From Conchocele bisecta (taxonomy: Eukaryota > Mollusca > Bivalvia > Lucinida > Thyasiridae), in assembly GCA_029237695.1 (NCBI GenBank), contig CM055267.1, forward strand, positions 13,605,043 to 13,669,042: a stretch of DNA of 64,000 nucleotides. The letters run 5' to 3'. A program made the translations under genes and the position numbers. Positions 54,860-64,000 of the stretch are shown here, piece by piece. Position 1 is the first letter of the stretch. Every line of letters starts with the position of its first letter. The notes under the pieces are model-generated. The model ran no database searches, was not told where the DNA came from, and saw nothing but the letters and a program-made list of their open reading frames with translations.

Positions 54860-57800
54860 ATGTTGAAAGACTTATGTTTAGAATATACATTGAACTATGT
54901 ATTTATATTCAATTAAATATATTCCATGGGAAACATTATAATTTGGAATAGAGGAAAAGAAATGAATTAGATTGTACTTAACCATTATAACGTTCGGCAA
55001 ACAGTTTAAGTGTTATTATACGAATATTTTAAGTCATGCTACCAACATGTGGATAAGTTGTCTTGTAATAAAGAGTTAATGCAGTGAATGAGTTTGTGAA
55101 ATTACTTTGGCCTTGATCAAATGGAATCATCATAAATTGCTGCACAATTACGGACATCGCTACTGATGGCGCATCGATTATGCATAGATACAGCGTATGG
55201 AGTGTGTCGTCCGTACGGTCCAATGTTCAAAATATAACAGTATATTTTATTGGTGATTATTGTTTTATGGGGCACATACAAAGCGATTCGGTTTGCTGGG
55301 ACGTCTCTATCGTTGAGAGTATCAACATATTCAAGATGGCCGCCAAGCATCAATATTTAGCCTGAAATGTGTACTTATTTGATGAATGAAAACACATAGG
55401 CACTTGGATCTTGATCGGACGGACGCAGAAAAACCTTTGGATACCATGTATTAATTTTAAACATAGATGGAGGCTATCAAATCCATATGAATCCAAGATA
55501 GACGCCAAATATTCATTAATATCAGGCAGCATTATCTACACTGTGGTGGACCATATCTTGGAACTAAGCTAGATATGAACATATTAGTTTGATTTTCATC
55601 TGAAATACGATATTAAAAATATTGATCAATATGTATGCTCTTCTTAAAGAGCCTGTTTAATTAAAAATGGCCGCCATAGTTTGCAACAACTCGAAAGTTA
55701 TTAAATATAATGTTTACTTTTGCTTTATTTATGTATACTATTGCATTATGTTAGGCGGTTAAATCAGTAAGTTGGACACACTTGATGTTGAAGTCATTTG
55801 CAATTTTGTTTATTCAAAATGGTCGTCTCATTTATACTATTTCAATATAGTGTGGTACTGGCAATTGCGCGTTTCTTATCATTTACTTTTAAATGTCTTT
55901 ATAGGACTGGTTCACATGTGTTATGACTACTAGATCGCTGATAATACACTTGGAGATGATCGAATTAGGGTACACTCGTTGTAGAGTCAGAATATTAATT
56001 ATATGTACTGTTTGTTTTACATATTGTATTTTATTGAGCCTTACGTTATCATATACGTTGTAAATTGCACTATAATGCCATACGTGTATACACTATGTAT
56101 TCGATTGGTACATATGCTATAGTTCGGCTATGTTCGCTTTGCAGTCACATATTGAACTCATATATGCAGTCATATATTGCAGTCATATATACTGGTGTGT
56201 GACTAGGTGCCATGCAATTTCAATTACATTAGACTTAATTATAACAAAGATAAAACAATTCATGTAAATACATTTACATTTATCAAATAGTATGTATTAC
56301 AGTTTCTGTTTCCGTGAATATCCATACATTCACAAGTGGATATATATGCATACATTTAAATTACACACAAACGTTTAATAATTGTTCCATATAACCATAC
56401 GTCTGTATAAGGGAGATCAGCATATTCTATTTCAGCAAAACTTTCCGCATGACTGCTTGTAGAATCATCGCTGATAAATGGAAATATATTCTCAATTAAC
56501 ATATATTCTCATCGACAAAAGTCCCGTCTCCTCCTCTGAAATCAATATTGACAGTGTCTATGCGTGTCAAATATATAAAACATAATATGCTGTAACGAAT
56601 GCTCATGATTTATAGGCCTCAGATCAGCTATGTGTCAATGTTTAGCGTTACACGTTTCGCTTCCAGGTTAGCTCAAACCCGGTTAGTTGATAATCCAGTC
56701 ACGGGAATTGCGGTTTTGTACTGAAAAGTCGTTGTTTGGTTGATTTGTGTACATTAGTTATCCATGAATCGCAATTTCGTCATACAAGACATATGGGTAC
56801 AAGTATATGCTCTATATATTTAACAATGCACTACCCAAATACGTGCATGTGAAAATAAGTGTCTCTCTGTGGTCTCTTACGATCTTAATTATATGTCGTA
56901 TGTTGGTGTGTATAGACACGGATGATGGAACTTTCTGATATAATTCTAGATCAGTATAGAATAATCAACCATGTTCATTTTAATGCATGTAAAGTATTAT
57001 ATATTATATTACACATATGGTTGTGATATTATAATACTCAATTATGACACTTACACATACCATGTAAGGACATTATATGACTACAACATATATGATTACA
57101 GTGTATGGTATTCCCCAGAAACAGGGCCCTTCATAATTGTGATACATATACATACATATGCATTCAATATAGATTGCATTATGACCGCATAATACATTTT
57201 TATAAATTTTATTATTTCTATGTACCAAGCAATCTCATGAATGACGTCAACATATGTTCCATCATGAATTCACAACATATTGATCTCGATCGCATTATAG
57301 TTTAATATCCATACATATGTGACTCACAAATACTGAATCATTAAATCATTCCTATTTGCATAGTACATGCATACCTGTATATGACTTCTTGATATCATAG
57401 GTCATCCAAACGCGATTGTATTGTTAATAAACACAGCATATGCCGTTTATGAACTGAGAGGTAATGGTCTCGATGACACCATACATTGAATTCGTAGAAT
57501 ATAGAGTAATGTGAATATGGCTCACAAATACTGATTATTAATGTATTCATACATGTAATTATATGGCCTAGCACATGACTACCGGCATATGACTACTTAA
57601 ATGATACTTCATCCAAAAGTTATTTTATTTTTGGCAATAACATCATCAGATGTCGTATATAAACTGAGACTCGATGATCATGATCACACCATTGACTCTA
57701 CATATATACGATATGTATACATGTGTATGTTATATCATACCCCAATTGTCAAATAAGTGATTATGTCTCTTGCTACACCGACAAGCACACTCGCAGTGTC

Positions 57801-58248
57801 CATGTGAAGTGTTTCTAAGTTATTAGTAGTCCATGGTCATGTTACTGTCGTCAATATTACTTTGTTAAAATAACAAGAACAATTATAACATGAATGATCA
57901 TGTTATAAAAGAACGCTTTGAGTGTACGTTATTACTATTGAGGCCAACTACATGTTTGCAAGTAGCATGTAAAGTTATAGATATCAGGGTATGGGATCAG
58001 TGGTTTCCGAACCTGCTTTTCCGACGTGACGTATTCTGTGACGTCATTTTTACAGTAAATTTTCTTGAAACTTTTCCAAGCAAACGGACGGATTTCGATG
58101 ATATGTATCTCACCATAGAAGTGACATACCGGTTCGATGATATGTATCACACCATACATTCACGTTCTTTAGATTTTTATTCACATACATGGTAACCGAT
58201 TCTTCGTCAAAACCAGAAAATTGTTAGATTAAAGCAAACTATACCATA
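54860..58248. other. Long AT-rich low-copy stretch
   Basis: About 3.4 kb with almost no recognised MITE. A gcagtcatatatt-type repetition near 56160-56195 and scattered AGATGGCCGCC-like motifs (55335, 55500, 55665). Short frames only. It most resembles intron or intergenic DNA, and may lie in the intron upstream of the BMP exon. Confidence 0.5.
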
Positions 58249-58354
58249 ATGCAAGAACTGGCATCATTAAACGAAGCTAATCCCCTCGCACTGGCATCAT
58301 TAAACGAAGCTAATCCCCTCGCACTGGCATCATTAAACGAAGCTAATCCCCTCG
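58249..58354. repeat. 33-bp direct repeat, three perfect units
   Basis: Three perfect 33-bp copies starting ctggcatcattaaacgaag. The unit derives from a dispersed repeat (family X) whose single-copy version is at 26139 (actaagctaatcccctagct). Because 33 is divisible by 3, it produces a spurious repetitive peptide on the plus strand. Confidence 0.9.
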
Positions 58355-58520
58355 CTGGCAGCCTTGATAATAAAAAAGTACTCCGTGACCTTGGGCGGTC
58401 GAACGTGGGTCATATGAGTCAGTCTACTCATATGCTAAACCATGCTCCATAGACACACATTATGGTCAAATAATATCAAAATCGTGGAAGCAATTCACAA
58501 GTTATTGAAAAATGAAAGGT

Positions 58521-59687
58521 GTTACTAGCGTACGTACTATGTACGCAGTACATGGACTAACGATATACCAGCTCTTGCCTGTCGACGAGGGGATACTAAT
58601 TGGCAACCTGTTAAGCATTTAATGCGTTATGTTTCATTAAACTCTGTCTTTCCATTATAAAGATATTACATTCAACATCCTGCACCACCTTTAATTGACA
58701 TGGCGCAATTTTAAATATTGCGCGGGCCCAATTTTCCCAATTTTAGTACTTTTCCCCTAACAAAAAAAACCGGCATCTAGTCGCACGCTGACTGAGCCGC
58801 GATATATAAACTTACCCAGGGAGATTACATTACGCGTCCACTGGCGGTTTGTTTCGGTGAGTCCGCACAGTACAACAGTCCGACTTGGCAACGCCACCTA
58901 GCGACTTATCATCGACACTGCAGTGCATGATATAACAATCCTAAAACCATCAACTTCTAAAACTGGCGTTTTGAAGAAAGTCATGAAATAAAATTATGCA
59001 ATATTAAATTCGATAAAATTGACGCAGTACAATTTGAACAACGTTATAAGCCAAAGATATGAGTGCCAGAAATAATCCACATTCAAACACATGAAAATGT
59101 TTGCCATTTCTCCCATTTCATTGTCGAAACTCCAGACGGTTTTACAGAATGTGAAAGCCGTGGAAAATGTATACTGGATATCAAATACTCCTACAAGCAC
59201 TAATATGAACTTGTGAGTGAAATTCACGACAGGTCATACATTACATCGAAACAGAAATCATTGCCTTGAAAAAGTCTGAGAAATATTACACACACACAAG
59301 TACACATTCAAACGGCTGTATGTCAAACATTGTTCTGCGACTTTGCACTGCAGTGGAGTAGCCAGATTCATACAGAGGGGGTGTGAATTGTGAATGGAGT
59401 TTGGAAGGGGGTGCGAGAACATACATTCAATTTCTTCCATTGTAGTGATTTTCACATATATTATACAGGTAGTTATTTCCCCCACGAAAAGTAGGTTAAA
59501 GTAAAAAAATACCCACCTGACCAAATGTTACGGGATGCAATTACACACCCACTGGTGAATCCATGTGACAAGTGTTTTGTATGATGTGGTGTTTGTGAAT
59601 GAGCTGATAAGACACGTGTCGTGCCTTTGCACTTAATGACTGGGTGCCAGACATCCTTCATCAAAGTTGCAAATCATGATTTGAATT
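58521..59687. other. Low-copy sequence
   Basis: A cagtggagtagccagattca fragment near 59350 resembles the end of another dispersed MITE type. No gene. Confidence 0.45.
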
Positions 59688-59836
59688 GGGGTCCCATCTG
59701 TTTGGCACAAAGTGTTCTTTATAGGAATTAAATATTAAATAAGTATAATTGTGTAACTATTCCAACAGTTTTAAAAAATACGAGTGCCCGCTACAAAGAA
59801 ATATTCACTTAGTAATCTTAGGTTTACTGATAGGTT
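59688..59836 (+). repeat. Family AA direct repeat (copy 1)
   Basis: GGTCCCATCTGTTTGGCA..., TATAATTGTGTAACTA, AAATACGAGTGC and TTTACTGATAG recur in the same order at 63834-64000. About 4 kb separates the copies. Confidence 0.75.
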
Positions 59837-60580
59837 GTATCATCGTGCCATTTTGATTGTAAATGAGGCAGGTCATTTTTAAATTATTTATATCAACTAA
59901 ATGTGTCACCTGAAAAAATATTTGTATTGACTTGTTACAAAATATGATCATTGCACATCAAAAGATAAATAGAGAGAATAAATAGTTGTTTGTTTCCATT
60001 AACATTTTAAAGAGTCAATGTTATCGCCCTTGATATCAAAGTGGCAATTCAAGCTTCATGTAAAAATAATAATAATGTAAAATTAACATGGTTGATATGA
60101 TTTTTTTAAGAATTTTACCAAATTTTCTACGACGGCCATCTTGGATTATGCGACAACCTCCATTTGAACAAATATGAAAATGCTTCACCCACGCACCACA
60201 ACTGTGAAGTCTGACCAGCGTCGGTCAAACGGTACATGAGAAGAAGACGAAATCTATAATTAAAGGATGACCTGTCGGCGGCCATCTTGTATGATGTATC
60301 ATCCGATTTTGACAATACCCACGATACCTTCGCCATGTGCCAGATACAAAATCAATGCGTGAAAAAACAAAGGGAGAACACTGGAAATATTAGTGAGGCA
60401 AGAGTTGTGATAAATATACAAAAAGGAATTCCAGTTATGCTTGGGACACAAAATCAGTACATGTATCCGAAAAAAACAAAAGAAATCAGTATGGTAAGAT
60501 ATGTTATTCTTGCTTTTAAGGACTAGAGCAAGTGAGCGGTGAGCGGGGTCTCATACATACCCTCGGCCGCAGCAAAGTCA

Positions 60581-60920
60581 TTTGGCCTTGACCTTTGGCA
60601 TGAAAGCCGCTTAGGTGAGATATAGAATGAAAATATGTTGACAAAGAAGTATGTGACATTTCCAGTCGATCTAACATACGGTTGCAGATAAATTGTGTAC
60701 TTAAAACATTAATGCAAATATTTCAAAACATTTAACACAATTTGACCTTGACCTTGGGCATGAAAGTCACATGCGTGGGCTATAAAATGAAAATATGGAT
60801 GTTGATTGTTGATAGACAAATATATGTTTACTTAAAACTTTAACGCATATATTTCAAAACATTTAACGCAAGTTTCAAAGTAATTTCACCTTCACCGTGT
60901 GCATGAAAGCCGTATAGAAT
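60581..60920. repeat. Tandem-like dispersed repeat (CTTGACCTTGGGCATGAAAG type)
   Basis: Three diverged modules contain TTGACCTTGGGCATGAAAGT, ATAAAATGAAAATATGG and ACTTAAAACTTTAACGC. A further stretch is at 61430-61700. This is an old dispersed repeat type, with no frame. Confidence 0.6.
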
Positions 60921-61011
60921 GTTTGTGTAATGGTGTTTAACGGCCTAATCAACAGCTATGGTCTAATACTCACATAAAGAATATAACTGTCGGATACCAA
61001 ATGCCAAAGTT

Positions 61012-61235
61012 GTTTGTTTGTTATTGGTGTTTAACGGCCTATCAACAGCTCAGGTCATATAAGGCTGGGCAAACGGGTTCGATCCTGTATTAACCTGCTG
61101 CATTGGGGGGAAAATCCCAAAATCAGAACGGAATAATTTCATCGAGAAAAATATAGTCAGCCTGAAATTAGAATAACCTGACCTGATGCAGGTCCATACC
61201 ACACCAATGTCACTTGGCCCCTTTCCCTCTTTCCC
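61012..61235 (+). repeat. Family Q dispersed repeat
   Basis: TATTGGTGTTTAACGGCCTA...GGTTCGATCCTGTATT...TCCCAAAATCAGAACGG. A short second start is at 60928-60965. Confidence 0.7.
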
Positions 61236-61699
61236 TAAAAAAGGATTACGAATAATCGTAATACTCACACAAGAGATATAACCAGATTCAACTGTCACAT
61301 ACAAAATGCCAAAGACGTATGTGAGGGCCAAACCAGGTCTCCAGTCGGATTTCCGGTAAGGATGAATCGCGATTGTTAAATTACCCATCACATGCACCCA
61401 CCAGGGCGATAGAAAGAAAATATTGATCTTCTAACTTAATAAAGAAGTATATATATGAAGTTTCAAGTCAACCCGACTTGCGGTTGCAGAGACATTGTGT
61501 ACTTAAAAACCTTGACATGTTTGATGCAAATATTTAAAAACTTTAAGTAATTTGACCTTGTGCAGGAAAGCCACATCGGTGTGCTAACAGTATAAAAAAT
61601 ATGGATGACGATAAAGAAGTATATAAAGATTCTACTCAATGCGATTTACGGTTGCAGATATAATGGGTACCCAAAAACCTTTAACGCAAATCTTACGGA

Positions 61700-62203
61700 T
61701 GGACGAAAATACAAAAACTATATACACCTCGACATACTTTGTATGCCTGGGTATGAATCATGATTGAAGGCACTGTGTTACAGATGATGCCTCAATATGT
61801 TGTTTGCCACATCATGCACTGCAAATGACCAATATCAACCAATTGCACCATTTCATTCGAAGTCAAATTTCGAAGTCGAAATTTATTGTACATATGTAAT
61901 TTGTTACAAGTTTGACCATTGGGCATTGATTTCAATTATAATCATGATAATAGCACAAAAATAAATCATTAATTCGTAAATTTTTGTTTCCCTTCGAAAG
62001 TCTACAAAGTTTGTCTTTGGTCTATTCTGGATGTTTCAAGTAAAATCCTTTATTGCGAAGATATCTGAAACAATGTGAAACCAACCAAATATAGACTTTA
62101 TAGACTGTGGACGTTAAACAAAAATTTATGAATCAAAGATTGAATGCAATACCTTAAATGCTAATCACTCTAGGTTGGCGGTAGGATTTTTAAATTTGCT
62201 CAA
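61700..62203. other. Low-copy sequence
   Basis: AT-rich, no repeat end or supported frame. The same holds for 62653-63023. Confidence 0.5.
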
Positions 62204-62650
62204 ATATGTGTCTGTGACTGGAGAAATGGGGCTTATGGGATTTGCGACCAGTGTAGATACACATATCCGCACAGGATCTGCACTGTTCACCATTGCATCA
62301 ATGAAATCTCCATCATGCTTCTAACAAGCCACATCATTATCAGGCTACAGGAGTGTACTATTTGATCAGGAGCTACACTGGTCACAAATCCCATAAAACA
62401 CATTCTCCAGTCACAGCCACCGGTTAAAGTAACGGACCAATACCTATAAATACATTAAATATACCTAAAAGCATCAATAAGTAAAATAAAATAGGCCAAA
62501 CAAATTATTTACTCCCATAATACACACATGGAGTAAATAAAACATTTTGTTTAGCTTATGTTTTCTCTCACTTATTGATGCTCTTAGGTGTATTTAATGT
62601 ATTTATAGGCCATGGTCCGTTACTTCAAACCGAGGTCACAGCCACATATG
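62204..62650 (+). mobile_element. Family A element interrupted by a family B MITE
   Basis: Left part to 62420 (ATATGTGTCTGTGACTGGAG...CAGTCACAGCCAC). The last bases of the end recur after the insertion (GTCACAGCCACATATGTG at 62635-62652). Confidence 0.85.
62421..62634. mobile_element. Family B MITE nested in family A
   Basis: CGGTTAAAGTAACGGACCAA...TGGTCCGTTACTTCAAACCG, with arms AATATACCTAAAAGCATCAA / complement. TCACAGCCAC flanks both sides as a 10-bp target duplication. Confidence 0.88.
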
Positions 62651-63023
62651 TGTAAAAGCAATAGTAAAAATATATTTCTGACCATTTCAATATCTAGTCC
62701 TTCGAGTGTCACATAATCGGAAATGTACAAATGCCATTCTGTCCACCACAAGAATAAGTCACCGATTCAAAAAATATTGACAAATCTTAAAACTGCACAA
62801 GTCAGATTTGTGTGAATAAGATTCATTCTCAATTCCATCAACACAAGAAGTAACATGTCTTCACGACACATCCTTTCAACAGGTTGATTTAGATGATTAG
62901 AGCAGAAATCAGAGTTAAGAACCACACAAACACTGCCACTGGCATGGATGGTACTCTGGTTAAATGGTTAATTTTTTGTAACTGAACTTGTCTTTCTCAA
63001 GCTCTTCCTCGAGCGTTATATTT

Positions 63024-63348
63024 TCAGATGTCGCTGATCTTAAGATGATGACAGTCTGTCATGGCGACACTATATTTTGCTTCGTGTAGGTCAGGAACTG
63101 GATCAGTTCCCATTTCGCGAGTGTTTGTCAACTTGTTGCCCAGGTGGAGTAGTGTTTCCAGGCAGCGATTCTTCTGGTGGCCTTTGTCCTTCAACAGCAG
63201 AATGAGAAACAATTTCCGCCTTATCTGCTTCTTCTGAAACCGCCCATATATTATCTCAATAGCCCTGCTGGTGTCTGCCTCGACTGCAGGGTGAAGTTGA
63301 AGAGGCTCGACGAATAATCCAGATGGCTGAGATCTGTAGACGGCTTCC
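63024..63348 (-). CDS. Putative terminal exon of an unrecognised protein
   Basis: On the minus strand a good acceptor (ttgattgtttgtttcag) ends at 63349. It is followed by about 108 codons open to a TGA at 63024-63026; the first base completes a codon split by the intron. The peptide starts EAVYRSQPSGLFVEPLQ and has a charged, helix-prone middle (KKQIRRKLFLILLLKDKG) followed by CLETLLHLGNKL. Composition looks protein-like, unlike the palindrome-derived frames elsewhere. I do not recognise the family. The leucine-rich helix, KG turn and second helix loosely recall the C-terminal half of a death-fold (CARD-like) domain, but that is a weak impression. No convincing 5' donor is seen inside, so it is drawn as a last exon. 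The upstream exon would lie above 63360, probably outside the window. It could also be a decayed gene copy. No poly(A) signal is seen close downstream. Confidence 0.45.
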
Positions 63349-63690
63349 CTGAAACAAACAATCAAACACTATTATGTACATGGTTAGCCTTTTATTGAAT
63401 TTCTTACCAGTATTAACCATTACTCAGCAAATGACTCCCGCAACTTTCCAACATGAAACAGTGCTTAGAGAACTACATCCCACCCGGGCATCAAACTCAC
63501 AACACTTGGATAAATGTGGTAAGCGAGTAAGCCACATTGTTCATAGTTGTGAACAGTAACTCTTGAAATCTACAACCGTACTGTCCGTAGCAGAGTTACG
63601 TTCCATTCATAGTCTTCCTCTGCAGAATAGTGAATAAGAGATCTGGTTCGCAAATTAAATGTAGCAGCTAAAGTTGGTGTCCATCCACAG

Positions 63691-63833
63691 GTTGAAGTAA
63701 CGGACCGAGGTATATATGTGTGTGTTATAGAGGGAGTAACAAAAAAAAATTAGCTTTTTTTTTTCGTTTATGGACGCTTTTAGGCATATTTAATGTATTT
63801 ATAGACCTCGGTCCGTTACAATGTACTTCAACC
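63691..63833. mobile_element. Family B MITE
   Basis: CACAGGTTGAAGTAACGGAC...TACTTCAACCTGTG. The left arm is partly replaced, while the right arm retains TAATGTATTTATAGACC. It sits at the left border of repeat AA copy 2. Confidence 0.83.
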
Positions 63834-64000
63834 TGTGGTCCCATCTAGTAGGCATAACAGTTTGCCTATAAGAATTAAATAAGTGTATAATTGTGTAACT
63901 ACGGTACATGTATTCCGCGAGTTTTTTAAAAATTACGAGTGCAGGCCCACTATACACATATAATCATTTAGTAATATTGATTTTACTGATAGTGACTCGC
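63834..64000 (+). repeat. Family AA direct repeat (copy 2, runs to the window edge)
   Basis: GGTCCCATCTAGTAGGCATA...AAATTACGAGTGCAGGCCC...TTTACTGATAGTG. Confidence 0.75.

Noticed and set aside
54788..54900. LTR promoter
   Set aside because: TATA is present but no LTR boundaries or duplicated partner were found. Kept only as a candidate promoter.
58249..58452. Repeated ASLNEANPLAL peptide as a small structural protein
   Set aside because: It is an in-frame reading of a 33-bp tandem derived from a dispersed repeat. No promoter, splice or composition support.

Overview
This is a eukaryotic window: AT-rich, intron-like DNA with very few coding exons, saturated with non-autonomous transposable elements. 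The best organism guess is a bivalve mollusc, probably a heterodont clam. That rests on recalled similarity of several repeats to clam genomes (a long-TIR element with GTGGCTGTGACTGGAGAAAT ends, GTGTTTAACGGCCTA repeats, GACGGACAGACGG tails, a tRNA-derived SINE) and was not tested. Reading frames longer than 60 codons are mostly chance or are produced by palindromic repeats.

Genes. The one confidently recognised gene piece is the last coding exon of a TGF-beta/BMP ligand on the minus strand (50598..50831). It encodes the C-terminal 77 residues of the cystine-knot domain and is closest to the BMP9/BMP10 (GDF2) type. A second spliced-looking minus-strand exon of unrecognised product lies at 63024..63348. 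A short plus-strand reading frame with a possible signal peptide lies at 41751..41882. Two 5'-truncated LINE fragments (34864..35165 and 53281..54532, both minus) and one tRNA-derived SINE (39905..40203, minus) complete the protein- or Pol III-related features.

Layout. 1-13 kb: scattered MITEs, a nested fold-back element (4.1-6.1 kb), a train of long-hairpin MITEs (7.6-10.2 kb), two piggyBac-type MITEs sharing one TTAA (11.7-12.1 kb), and a cluster of CCCGGG-centred palindromes (12.3-12.7 kb). 13.16-16.84 kb: a 31-bp minisatellite. 18.3-18.9 kb: a fold-back element filled with palindromic tandem repeats. 19-36 kb: MITEs separated by low-copy DNA. One site carries two TTAA insertions, and its unoccupied paralogue lies 5 kb away. 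36.85-37.35 kb: a 500-N assembly gap. 37-50 kb: MITEs of the same families, often nested. 50.6 kb: the BMP exon, with a MITE in its presumed 3' UTR. 53-64 kb: LINE remnant, AT-rich low-copy DNA and older dispersed repeats.

I use letter names (A to Z, AA) for repeat families recognised purely by comparing copies within this window. Superfamily assignments come from terminal sequence and target-site duplications and are inferences. No complete transposase gene is present, so every element here is non-autonomous or dead.
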